From contig CAIYOB010001425.1 in NCBI GenBank assembly GCA_903927685.1, positions 1 to 15,869 of the forward strand: a stretch of DNA of 15,869 bases. The letters are read 5' to 3'. Below the pieces are notes generated by a model. It was not told where the DNA came from. It ran no database searches and worked only from the letters and a program-made list of their open reading frames with translations. Positions 1-7,965 of this stretch are shown here, in pieces. The translations under genes and the position numbers were made by a program. This stretch comes from an uncultured Planctomycetaceae bacterium. Its GTDB lineage: Bacteria > Planctomycetota > Planctomycetia > Pirellulales > Pirellulaceae. The stretch's first letter is position 1; each line of letters starts with the position of its first letter.

Positions 1-10
1 AGGCACCCGA

Positions 11-187
11 CGCTTCGGGCTACAGCCCCAGTCGCTTGTGCTTCGGGCTACAATCCCGCTCGCTGGCGCTTCGGGCTACAGTCCCGCTCGCTGGCGCTTC
101 GGGCTACAGTCCCGCTCGCTGGCGCTTCGGGCTACAGTCCCGCTCGCCGGCGCTTCGGGGTACAGTGCCGCTCGCTGGCGTTTCAGG
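11..187. repeat. Tandem array of about six 28-bp repeats plus a degenerate end
   Basis: Head-to-tail units begin with CTTCGGGCTACAG and end with CGCTCGCTGGCG. Units start at 41, 69, 97, 125 and 153 with a strict 28-bp period. A diverged 30-bp unit precedes them (11-40) and a decayed unit begins at 181 (TTTCAGGCTAC). The two units at 69 and 97 are identical and the others differ by one to three bases. On the minus strand each unit can form an imperfect stem (CGGG/CCCG with an outer GCG/CGC). The period is not a multiple of three, so the open frames crossing it are not genes. Similar 'cttcgggctac' repeats are, to my recollection, common between planctomycete genes; their function is unknown. 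No gene was seen in 1-187, and the array may continue left of the window. Confidence 0.9.
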
Positions 188-1825
188 CTACGCGGGCCCT
201 GGCGGCTGCCGGCCGCGCTGCCACAGATCCCAGGGGACCAGCAGCACGGCGATGACCGCATAGCCGGCGACATATTGCAGTGTGGCCGCACGGGCGTCGG
301 CGGACAAGGCGGCTCCCCACGGCACGAACAGCCGCCCGCCCGGCAGCGGCGAATGAATCACACCGAAGGCGGCACAGAGGGCCGCGGTGCCGAAATACGC
401 GGCGGCAAGCCGCAGGCGGCGGTCGATCAAGGCGGCCAGGGCCGAGGCCCATAACAGGCTGGTGACGATGAAGCCGTTGGCCAGCATGCGGATCGTCTGC
501 AGGTCGGCACGCAGTCCGGCGTCTTGCAGCGTTGTGGCGCCCAGTCCCGCCGAGACCAGCGAGCCATCTCCCAAGATCTTGTCGGCGTACAGCAATGCCA
601 AGGCGGCCAGAGCCGGGATACAGGCGAGGGCCAGGGCCGGGTAGTGCCGCTTGGGCGTCGCCTGGAAACTCTGGGCCGTGATTTCCAGTCCGACGAAGAT
701 CAGAATCGGATACACAGCGGCCTTGGGCAGGAACGCGTACAGGTAGCCGAAGTAACCGATCAAGCCCGCGCCGCCGACGAACAAGGCGGTTGCCAGTGTG
801 TACCCCGACCGCGCCCCCATCGCCTTGTAGGCCGGGTGCCCAATGTACGGCGTGGACTGGATCACACCGCCGCACAGACTGGCCACCAGCGTCGCCAAGG
901 CTTCCACCGCGATGACTTGCCCCGTGTCAAAATCGTCGCCGGCGGCCGCGGCGCTCTCGGTACAGTCGATCCCGCCGATCACCGTGGCCAGCGCAAAGGG
1001 GATGACGATCGGCAGGTAGTTCAGGGTTTCGCCGAGTGCGGCCACCCACTCGAATCGCCAGGCGGATAACCAGCCCGTGGGCGGAATCGCCTGGCGCGAA
1101 TCCACCAGCGGTTCTGCGGTTCCAGCCCCCACACCCATCGCCTGCATCAGGTAAAACAGGCCGCCGCCGACCAGCAGCGCGCCCAACGCCCCTGGCAACC
1201 GCAGCGGCAGCGGCACCCGGGCCACGAGCGTCGTCAGGATGATGGCCAGGGCCACCAATCCGACCACCGGCTGACGCAGGATCTCGACCAGCGGCAGGAA
1301 ACTGATCAGGACCAGCGCAATTGCGGCCAGCGAGCCCAACAGTCCGGCGCGGGGCATCCGCCGCCGGACCCAATTCGAGGCGGATGCGCAGCCCAATTTG
1401 AACAGCCCGCTGAGGAAAATCGAGCAGATCCCGATGTGCCAAGCGTAGCGGGCCGCCTCGTCGACGCTGGGCAGCGTCTGCCTGGCATGCACGAATGCGG
1501 GCCCCAGCACGAAGAACACCATTCCGAACGTGCTGGGCGTATCCAAGCCCAGCGGCATGGCAGTCACATCGTGACAGCCTTTCCGCCGACCGATCGACAA
1601 GGCCATCCAGAAGAACAGCAGATCGCCCACCAACACACCGATCGCCGTGCCCGGAATCATGTGTTGGATCGCGAAACTTGTAGGAAATTCAAACGCCACC
1701 GCTAGCAGTCCAACCGTCAAGAGCAGGTTGGCGAAATTGTCTAACATTAGGCCGAAAAAGGCGTTAACGTCGCCTGGGGCGGCCCACGATCCACGGCTGG
1801 AGTGCGGTTGTGTCGGCTGTGGCAT
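188..1825 (-). CDS. NCS2-like (xanthine/uracil permease-type) membrane transporter
   Basis: A 545-residue polytopic membrane protein with about 12 hydrophobic segments, the usual size for the NCS2/AzgA-SulP superfamily that imports nucleobases or anions by cation symport. The N-terminus has a short soluble tail, then a first helix region with GDVNAFFGLMLDNFANLLL. The central part holds DCTESAAAAGDDF and GGVIQSTPYIGHPAY, which resemble the substrate-site loops of this superfamily. The substrate cannot be assigned. The ATG at 1825 was chosen because an upstream extension to 1897 would start with TTG and adds a non-conserved-looking tail; its ribosome site is weak (AAGAG). The TAG stop (188-190) lies inside the last decayed 28-bp repeat unit. 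It is divergent from the sigma factor gene. Family is moderately sure, substrate unknown. Confidence 0.75.
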   Translation of the reverse strand: MPQPTQPHSSRGSWAAPGDVNAFFGLMLDNFANLLLTVGLLAVAFEFPTSFAIQHMIPGTAIGVLVGDLLFFWMALSIGRRKGCHDVTAMPLGLDTPSTFGMVFFVLGPAFVHARQTLPSVDEAARYAWHIGICSIFLSGLFKLGCASASNWVRRRMPRAGLLGSLAAIALVLISFLPLVEILRQPVVGLVALAIILTTLVARVPLPLRLPGALGALLVGGGLFYLMQAMGVGAGTAEPLVDSRQAIPPTGWLSAWRFEWVAALGETLNYLPIVIPFALATVIGGIDCTESAAAAGDDFDTGQVIAVEALATLVASLCGGVIQSTPYIGHPAYKAMGARSGYTLATALFVGGAGLIGYFGYLYAFLPKAAVYPILIFVGLEITAQSFQATPKRHYPALALACIPALAALALLYADKILGDGSLVSAGLGATTLQDAGLRADLQTIRMLANGFIVTSLLWASALAALIDRRLRLAAAYFGTAALCAAFGVIHSPLPGGRLFVPWGAALSADARAATLQYVAGYAVIAVLLVPWDLWQRGRQPPGPA

Positions 1826-1923
1826 GACTCTTGCTACTCGGAAAGGGTCGTTGACAGAGACAGGTCCGGCGGCTCGGACCGTGGCGGAAACATCCAAACT
1901 CGCTGGCCGTTTCCGCGAAACAC

Positions 1924-1953
1924 TTGGCAGCGTCGGGCTGTCTGTGTTAGGAT
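1924..1953 (+). promoter_or_regulatory. Candidate sigma70 promoter of the sigma/anti-sigma operon
   Basis: TTGGCA (1924-1929), an 18-bp spacer, then TAGGAT (1948-1953) with an extended -10 TG at 1945-1946. Transcription would start near 1960, leaving a leader of about 64 nt before the ATG at 2024. The same -10 and spacer length occur in front of the gene ending at 9530. Predicted by eye only. Confidence 0.4.
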
Positions 1954-2023
1954 TGAGGGTTCTCGGGTTGACAATCCGGGACGTTTTTTCTCCGAACTCT
2001 TCTTCACAACCTTCGTAGAACTA

Positions 2024-2674
2024 ATGAAAGCGACGCTCAGCACGGCGACAGCAAGTCGGACGGAACCTCACTCGCTGGAGAGCTGGTCGGACGAGGACCT
2101 GTTGCTCCAATATCGAGAGACGGGCCGCCGTGATTTGTTTGCGGAGTTGGTACACCGCTACGAACGCGAATTATATAGCTACCTGCGGCGATATCTAGGC
2201 AGCGTCGAGGCGGCGGAAGACGCATTCCAGGCGGTGTTCCTGCACGTTCACTTGAAGTGCCAGCAGTTCGATGCCCAGCGGCGTGTGCGGCCTTGGCTGT
2301 ACGCGATCGCGACCAACCAGGCGATCGACGCGCAGCGCAGCGGCAAGCGGTATCAAGCGGTCAGCTTGGATCGCCCGGTCCGGTTGCGTGGCGTGGAGGA
2401 AGGTCGGACGTTGACCGAGCAGATGGTCAGCGACGAGCCGGACCCGGCGCATCAAGCGGCCGAGGAGGAACGAGACCGATTGCTGAGCAGGGCTTTGGGG
2501 ACATTGTCCGAGCCGATGCGAGCGGTAGTCCAACTGGTGTATTACCAGGGGCTGCTGTATCGCGAGGCGGCCGAAGTGTTGTCGATCCCCGTGGGGACGG
2601 TTCGCAGCCGGCTCCACACGGCCATCGCGAAACTGGCTGAGTTCTGGAATTGTCATCATCCCGACCTGGATTGA
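2024..2674 (+). CDS. ECF-type RNA polymerase sigma factor
   Basis: A 216-residue sigma70-family protein that would direct RNA polymerase to a specific promoter set. Region 2 covers about residues 35-105 (DLFAELVHRYERELYSYL, AEDAFQAVFLHVH, RPWLYAIATNQAIDAQR). Region 4 covers about 150-205, with the helix-turn-helix YREAAEVLSIPVGTVRSRL. No region 3 is present, as usual for ECF factors. The ATG at 2024 is preferred because the frame upstream (to 1802) is unlike sigma sequence and contains the candidate promoter. The Shine-Dalgarno is poor. The next gene begins 3 bp after the stop and encodes a membrane anti-sigma-like protein, so activity is probably controlled by release from that partner. The regulon is not deducible here. 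Confidence 0.93.
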   Translation: MKATLSTATASRTEPHSLESWSDEDLLLQYRETGRRDLFAELVHRYERELYSYLRRYLGSVEAAEDAFQAVFLHVHLKCQQFDAQRRVRPWLYAIATNQAIDAQRSGKRYQAVSLDRPVRLRGVEEGRTLTEQMVSDEPDPAHQAAEEERDRLLSRALGTLSEPMRAVVQLVYYQGLLYREAAEVLSIPVGTVRSRLHTAIAKLAEFWNCHHPDLD

Positions 2675-2677
2675 GCG

Positions 2678-3682
2678 ATGCGTGAAGACCTGTTGGGTTA
2701 CTTGCTCAACGCCCTCGATGACGACGAGCGGCAAAGCGTCTTTGAAGCACTGCAAAAAGACCCCCAGCTGAGGAAAGAGTTGGACGCGTTGCGGCGGCAG
2801 TTGCGCCCGCTGGACGCGAGCAATGCGGATTTCGATCCGCCCCCGGCGTTAGCCGAGCTGACGTGTGACCTGGTCGAAGGTTATGCCGAAGACCATCCCG
2901 CCCCTGCGCCGACCGGACCGGCGCGGCGCCGCGGCGGCTGGCCGCGGGGATCTGCGGCGCGGTGCGAAAGCAGTACCTCGTCCGGCGCGTGGTCCGCCGC
3001 CGACACGATCGTGACCGCGGGCGTGCTGCTGGCAGTTTCGCTGTTGTTCTTTCCGGCGATTGCCGGCAGCCGGTACCGCGCCCAAGTCACCGCGTGCGGC
3101 GACCACCTCCGCAGCCTGGGAATGGCTCTGGCGGGGTACAGCGAGCAGCATCAGGGATTCTTTCCGTCGATCCCGACGCACGGTAACCGGGCCGTGGCGG
3201 GGATCTACGCCGTCCTGCTGGCCGAAGCCCAGCGCCTGGACGACCCGCGTCTGATCCTCTGTCCCGGATCGCGGTGGGGCGGTCAGCGGTCCGACACGCG
3301 GATTCCGACCCTCGACGAGTTGGATCGAGCCCGAGGCCGGCAACTGGCGGCGCTCCAGCAGCAAATGGGCGGCGACTATGCCTATTCGCTGGGGAGTTTT
3401 GCGGACGGACGTTACCACACGCCGAGGAACGGACTGCAGGAATGCCTGGCCCTCTTGGCTGACTCACCGAGTCTGCACCTGCCGGGGCGGCAGAGCGGCA
3501 ATCATGCCGGGCGGGGCCAGAGCGTCCTGTTCGGCGACCTGCACGTCGGTTTCCTGCCGACTCCCGAATGCGAGCCGCAGGGAGATCACCTGTACCGCAA
3601 CCGCCTGGGGTTCGTCGAGGCCGGCGTGGACGACTTCGATACGGTGCTGGGAGCCAGCAACGCCCGGCCCTTGATCTATTGA
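2678..3682 (+). CDS. Membrane anti-sigma-like protein fused to a DUF1559/H-X9-DG pilin-like domain
   Basis: 334 residues. Residues 1-50 (MREDLLGYLLNALDDDERQS...) look like the cytoplasmic sigma-binding helices of planctomycete anti-sigma factors but lack the zinc motif HxxxCxxC. A low-complexity, Arg/Pro-rich linker follows (about 72-105), then one membrane helix (110-130). The outside part begins like a DUF1559 pseudopilin (CGDHLRSLGMALAGYSEQHQ, 140-159) and ends with the matching 'NHxGRGQxVLFxDxHV' block (275-290), here with DL in place of the usual DG. The start follows the sigma gene by 3 bp, so the two are translationally coupled. I infer that it holds the sigma factor at the membrane and senses something outside. 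The domain order is clear; the signal is unknown. Confidence 0.8.
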   Translation: MREDLLGYLLNALDDDERQSVFEALQKDPQLRKELDALRRQLRPLDASNADFDPPPALAELTCDLVEGYAEDHPAPAPTGPARRRGGWPRGSAARCESSTSSGAWSAADTIVTAGVLLAVSLLFFPAIAGSRYRAQVTACGDHLRSLGMALAGYSEQHQGFFPSIPTHGNRAVAGIYAVLLAEAQRLDDPRLILCPGSRWGGQRSDTRIPTLDELDRARGRQLAALQQQMGGDYAYSLGSFADGRYHTPRNGLQECLALLADSPSLHLPGRQSGNHAGRGQSVLFGDLHVGFLPTPECEPQGDHLYRNRLGFVEAGVDDFDTVLGASNARPLIY

Positions 3683-3820
3683 CGCCCTGCCGAGCGGCTT
3701 GACGCGTTTCTAGAGTTCTTGTAACCCGAGGGCCTGACGCGGGTCTATTCGTGGGCTCGATCGCTCGGACCCCATTGACGAACAAGACCCATGAACAAGC
3801 AAGCCGAAGGAACCTCGAAC

Positions 3821-4009
3821 ATGGAGATTCTCTTTCTCCTCGCCTTTATCGTGGCGTGGTTTGCCCTGCAGACTTGGATTCTGCCCCGCTTCGGTGTTTC
3901 GACGTGAATGAGCCCTGCCTGTCGGCCGAGTTCGGCCGCTGACCAGGAAGAACGCGTCGAACAGCTGCCCGCTTCGAAGGACGTGGTACCAGGACGGAAA
4001 ACACCGTGA
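3821..4009 (+). CDS. Candidate one-helix membrane selenoprotein (in-frame UGA at 3905-3907)
   Basis: The ATG at 3821 has a good ribosome site (AAGGA at 3807-3811, 9-nt spacer). It opens a 28-residue peptide that is almost entirely one hydrophobic helix (MEILFLLAFIVAWFALQ, then TWILPRFGVST) and stops at UGA. The same frame stays open for 33 more codons: MSPAC, then a charged hydrophilic tail, ending at TGA 4007-4009. Read as selenocysteine, the product is 62 residues with a U-x4-C pair (residues 29 and 34) just after the membrane helix. A hairpin after the UGA fits bacterial SECIS rules (see 3914-3947). The extended stop overlaps a possible GTG start of the next gene by 4 nt. Alternatives are a 28-residue peptide ending at UGA, or a gene whose Cys codon mutated to a stop. 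No selenium-insertion gene lies in the window. Confidence 0.5.
3914..3947 (+). promoter_or_regulatory. Candidate bacterial SECIS-like hairpin
   Basis: CGGCCG (3923-3928), loop AGTT (3929-3932), CGGCCG (3933-3938) gives a 6-bp stem. It extends outward through a 1x1 mismatch, two G-U pairs, a 2x2 internal loop and CCTG/CAGG (3914-3917 with 3944-3947). The loop starts 21 nt after the UGA and has G in its second position. The bacterial SECIS consensus asks for a loop 16-37 nt after UGA with G among its first two bases. No T-run follows, so it is not a normal intrinsic terminator. Confidence 0.4.
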
Positions 4010-4035
4010 GAGGTAACTGCCGAAGGCCGACCCTG

Positions 4036-4647
4036 ATGGCTCGCAACGCTACCTTGGCTCTCGTCATCGCGTGTGGGTGCAGCGTCGGATGCGGTTCTGT
4101 GGAACCACCGCCCGACGTGCCGGCGTCACCCCCAGCCGCGGCCGTCCCGGCGGCGGAGCAAGACGGACAGAAGGAGTTAGCGCTGGCAGCTCGCGATGCC
4201 ATGGCAAGTCAGTTGCTGGGCAAACTCATGGAAACGCTCGGTTCCGCGGGGCCGGCGGCAGCCATTGGCGTGTGCCGCCAGGCGGCTCCGCAGATCGCCA
4301 GCGAAACCGGTCAGAAATTCGGCGTAGCGATGGGACGCACGTCGTTCCGCCTGAGGAACCCCAAGAACGCTCCGCCAGCCTGGGCGGAACCGTTGGTCGC
4401 CAAGCAGGTTGCCGAACCAGAGTTCGTTTTGTTGCCCGACGGCCAGTTGGGAGCCCTGCTGCCGATCCGACTCAAGCCCGAGTGCCTGCTGTGTCACGGG
4501 CCGAAAGAGCAGATCCTGCCCGAGGTCCGCGAGGCGTTGGCGGCGAACTATCCGTCTGACCAGGCGACGGGATTTCAGGCCGGCGACTTGCGCGGCTGGT
4601 TCTGGGTCACGGTCCCGGCCGGCGCCCGACTGCCGGAAGCCAACTGA
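4036..4647 (+). CDS. Tll0287-like (DUF3365) c-type haem lipoprotein
   Basis: 203 residues. A short signal peptide with lipobox VIAC (10-13) points to an envelope lipoprotein. A Pro/Ala-rich linker (about 22-42) follows, then the DUF3365 domain: AIGVCRQAAPQIASETG, GRTSFRLRNPKNAPPAW, and the haem-binding CLLCH (150-154) followed by the LPEV and YPSDQATGFQAGDLRGWF blocks. One covalently bound haem is expected; the family is thought to act in redox or gas sensing, but this one has no attached kinase. The ATG at 4036 has AAGG 9-nt spaced. A GTG at 4006 in the same frame would add ten residues and overlap the upstream extended frame by 4 nt (GTGA). It lies 26 bp after the candidate selenoprotein, probably in one operon. 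Confidence 0.85.
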   Translation: MARNATLALVIACGCSVGCGSVEPPPDVPASPPAAAVPAAEQDGQKELALAARDAMASQLLGKLMETLGSAGPAAAIGVCRQAAPQIASETGQKFGVAMGRTSFRLRNPKNAPPAWAEPLVAKQVAEPEFVLLPDGQLGALLPIRLKPECLLCHGPKEQILPEVREALAANYPSDQATGFQAGDLRGWFWVTVPAGARLPEAN

Positions 4648-4677
4648 GCGACCGTGAGGCGCCCCGTCCCGGTGTGG

Positions 4678-4749
4678 CACGGCTCACTCGCACACCGCCG
4701 CAAAGTAAAACCTTGGGAACGGACCCAGCCGGTGTGCGAGTTAGCCGTG
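4678..4749. terminator. Long hairpin (20-bp stem, 32-nt loop), possible bidirectional terminator
   Basis: The arm 4678-4697 (CACGGCTCACTCGCACACCG) and the arm 4730-4749 are reverse complements at 19 of 20 positions. It sits 31 bp after the haem gene stop, between convergent genes. A third copy of the CGGTGTG arm end at 4670-4676 can pair with CACACCG at 4691-4697, so two mutually exclusive folds are possible. There is no clear T-run, so termination is inferred from position only. Confidence 0.45.
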
Positions 4750-4803
4750 CGCGTGGCGGGCGATCGCGTAGAATGGCAGCGGATTCGCCGCTCGCAGCGC
4801 AGC

Positions 4804-4880
4804 CGCACTGCTGACTCACCCGCCGGCATGGCTTGGTCGCTGGATTCGGGCCGTCGGATGGCGGGTGAGTAAGCAGTGCG
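4804..4880. terminator. Second long hairpin (21-bp stem, 35-nt loop) in the convergent gap
   Basis: The arms 4804-4824 and 4860-4880 are reverse complements at 20 of 21 positions (CGCACTGCTGACTCACCCGCC on the left is matched except at one base). It lies 48 bp from the 3' end of the minus-strand GGDEF gene. Size, one mismatch and loop length parallel the hairpin at 4678-4749, though the arm sequences differ. It is probably the terminator for the GGDEF gene, without a clear T-run. Confidence 0.45.
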
Positions 4881-4927
4881 ACACGCCGGTCGCAGCGCAC
4901 GCTCGCGGGCGTTCCTTTCTCCCGGCG

Positions 4928-5803
4928 TCACCTGCGTATTGGACAGTCTTCCGCCGGGACCGTCCGGTTGCGGCCGCTCAGTTTCGCGACTCGGAGCGCG
5001 ACGTCGGCGGACTCGAACAGGGAATTCAGATCCGCCCCGGCCAAGCTGCATGCGTACGCAAATCCCATACAGGCGGTGACTTGTGTATGCGGCGTTCCTT
5101 GGCAGGCCCGGGTACGTATCGACTCGACATCTGCGGCGACGTCGGCAGGGCTGCGTCCGCCCAGTAGTACGGCGAATTCGTCGCCGCCGATCCGGGCGAA
5201 GAAATCCGAGTCCCGGCAAGCGCGGGCCAAACCGCGGGCGACATGGCACAGAATCTCGTCACCGGCGATGTGACCGAAGCGATCGTTAATCGACTTGAAG
5301 TGATCGACGTCAAACAGCGCCAAGCCGATGGGGCCGCAAACTGCGAGGGCCTGGGCCGAGCGTTGTTCAACCTCCTTGTCCCAGGCCCGCCGGTTGGGCA
5401 ATCCGGTCAGGGCGTCCGTCAAAGCCAGCTGGCTGTACGCGAGCTGCATCTGACGCGCGCGGTGGCATTCCCGCCGCCAGTGGATCGCTTCGGCCAGCAG
5501 CCGGCAGGCCAACTGGAATTCCCGGGCGGTGCAGTCCGGGGGTAACGGCACATCGGCACCGGGATCAGCTCCGACTGCGACGACACCGATTTCGGCGGCC
5601 TGCCAGCGGTGCATCGCCGACTCGCGCTCCGGGCGGACGACAGCCGAGGCCGTCGCGTCCACGGCGATCACCTCCGGCACCACGTCGGGCGGCACGTCGG
5701 CCACGGCGTGCCAGACCCGCATTTGGTCGGCCAATGGCCTCGCCCAGCGGTGGATCTGGGCGGCTTCGTCGGCCAGGATGAGCAGGTTCGGGATGCGTGT
5801 CAT
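4928..5803 (-). CDS. GGDEF diguanylate cyclase with degenerate receiver-like N-terminus
   Basis: 291 residues. The C-terminal half is a full GGDEF domain that makes cyclic di-GMP from two GTP: TDALTGLPNRRAW (129-141), FDVDHFKSINDRFGH, and GGDEF itself (206-210). The inhibitory I-site RxxD is present as RDSD (197-200), five residues before GGDEF, so product inhibition is likely. Residues about 5-105 look like a receiver-type fold (NLLILADEA, VIAVDATA) without a convincing phosphoacceptor arrangement. No membrane helix is seen, so it is probably cytoplasmic. The ATG at 5803 was chosen; a GTG at 5848 extends the frame but takes in the TATAAT box. It is divergent from pyrB and stands alone. Confidence 0.9.
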   Translation of the reverse strand: MTRIPNLLILADEAAQIHRWARPLADQMRVWHAVADVPPDVVPEVIAVDATASAVVRPERESAMHRWQAAEIGVVAVGADPGADVPLPPDCTAREFQLACRLLAEAIHWRRECHRARQMQLAYSQLALTDALTGLPNRRAWDKEVEQRSAQALAVCGPIGLALFDVDHFKSINDRFGHIAGDEILCHVARGLARACRDSDFFARIGGDEFAVLLGGRSPADVAADVESIRTRACQGTPHTQVTACMGFAYACSLAGADLNSLFESADVALRVAKLSGRNRTVPAEDCPIRR

Positions 5804-5809
5804 CCCGGC

Positions 5810-5815
5810 ATTATA
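5810..5815 (-). promoter_or_regulatory. TATAAT -10 box directly before the GGDEF start
   Basis: A perfect minus-strand TATAAT ends 6 nt before the ATG at 5803, so transcription would begin at or next to the start codon (leaderless or nearly so). No Shine-Dalgarno fits, and no good -35 hexamer is seen 16-18 bp upstream. Confidence 0.45.
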
Positions 5816-5841
5816 CTCATCCCTGAGTGCACCGTGGTTGC

Positions 5842-5869
5842 TTGCCACTCCAGCGCAGCTTGGTATACT
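5842..5869 (+). promoter_or_regulatory. Candidate promoter of pyrB-ubiA
   Basis: TTGCCA (5842-5847), a 16-bp spacer, then TATACT (5864-5869) with an extended -10 TG at 5861-5862. The predicted leader of about 68 nt contains a small hairpin, GCGAAG/CTTCGC (5899-5904 with 5912-5917), before AGGAGG (5930-5935). No PyrR-type attenuator or long upstream coding region was recognised. Confidence 0.55.
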
Positions 5870-5943
5870 CCAGGCAATCTTGCTCGCGCATTGTCCACGC
5901 GAAGGAAGCCACTTCGCCAGCGTCCGCCCAGGAGGAATGAAAC

Positions 5944-6920
<977 letters not shown>

Positions 6921-6924
<4 letters not shown>

Positions 6925-7874
6925 GGCACTTGCCGGTCATGGGCCGATTGCCGGACTATCTCCGCCTGTTGCGGGCGCCCAACGTGTTCACCGCGTTGGC
7001 CGACGTGATGTTGGGATATGCGTGTATTCAGCGGGGGCTGGCCCCGCTACCGCCGCTGGTTGGCCTGCTGGCAACTTCGGCCCTGTTGTACCTGGCGGGC
7101 ATGGTGCTGAACGACGTCTTCGACATCGACGTCGACCGGCGGGAACGCCCCCAGCGTCCGCTGCCCGCGGAGCGGATTTCCTTGCGGGCGGCGCGGCACC
7201 TGGGCTTCGCGCTGCTGGCGGGAGGCCTGGCCGCCGGTTGGCTGACCGCCACGGCGGTAACTCCATTGGGGCGCAGCGGATGGGTGGCGTCGTTGCTGGC
7301 AGGTTGCATCCTGCTGTACGACGCCGGGATCAAGGCCACCCCCGTGGGGCCGCTGTTGATGGGGGCCTGCCGCGGTCTGAACGTCCTGCTGGGGGCCAGC
7401 CTGACGGTCGCCGACGGCGCCGGGGACATCGTCCTGACGTTTCCTGCGTACGTGCTGGTCGCGGCGGTCGGCATGGGGGTGTACGTCGCGGGTGTGACCT
7501 GGTACGCGCGCCGCGAGGCGGAGGCAAGCGAAGGCTGGCACTTGGCCGGCGCCATCCTGGTCATGCTTGCGGGGATCGTCTGCCTGGGCCTGTTGCACCG
7601 CAATTTGCCGCCGGGCTTTCGGCCCGCGTTGCCCGAACGCTGGTGGCTGCTGATGCTGGCCCTGCTGGGATTGCCCATCGCGCGGCGCTGTGTGATGACG
7701 ATCGCCGATCCCACGCCGGAACGCGTCCAGGCGGCGGTCAAGCAGTGCCTGTTGTCCATCGTTATCTTCGATGCCGCGGTGACATTCGTCGTCGGGAATT
7801 GGTATGATGCAGTCAGCGTGTTGAGCTTGCTGGTCCCCGCCGTGCTGCTGGGACGGTGGGTTTACTCGACGTAG
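6921..7874 (+). CDS. UbiA-family membrane prenyltransferase
   Basis: 317 residues with about eight or nine membrane helices. It should transfer a prenyl group to an aromatic or other acceptor in the membrane. The first Asp-rich motif is [19 protein letters not shown] (64-82), which fits NDxxDxxxD followed by the R-x-x-RP block. The second loop reads [20 protein letters not shown]. This 'K-x-TP-x-GP...CRGLNVLLG' form resembles the EboC-like branch more than UbiA or MenA proper, but no other ebo gene is nearby. The acceptor is unknown. The ATG at 6921 overlaps the pyrB stop (ATGA), so translation is coupled; ATG 6939 is a weaker alternative. Confidence 0.85.
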
Positions 7875-7965
7875 ACGGAGTTTCGCGAAAAACGGTCGGG
7901 CCCCGCTTCTCGCGAGAGGTTGCTGGAAACGGGCTGAACAGGCGGATAGCTCGGAGGAGGATCGC

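Noticed and set aside
11..187. CRISPR array or small repetitive-protein gene in the 28-bp repeats
   Set aside because: Units are head to tail with no spacers, and 28 is not a multiple of three, so the reading frame shifts in every unit.
1826..1897. Longer N-terminus of the permease from a TTG at 1897
   Set aside because: TTG start with no clear ribosome site; the added 24 residues look like random upstream sequence.
1968..1973. Perfect TTGACA as -35 box for the sigma gene
   Set aside because: No acceptable -10 box 16-18 bp downstream; TTGGCA-N18-TAGGAT upstream is better.
3791..3820. Upstream ATG at 3791 for the small membrane protein
   Set aside because: It adds ten polar residues and has no ribosome site, while ATG 3821 has AAGGA at the right distance.
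3923..3938. The hairpin after UGA as an intrinsic terminator
   Set aside because: No T-run follows, and the frame continues to a stop that touches the next gene.
4654..4872. Possible small gene in the convergent gap
   Set aside because: It runs through two strong inverted repeats, has no ribosome site and resembles no protein family.
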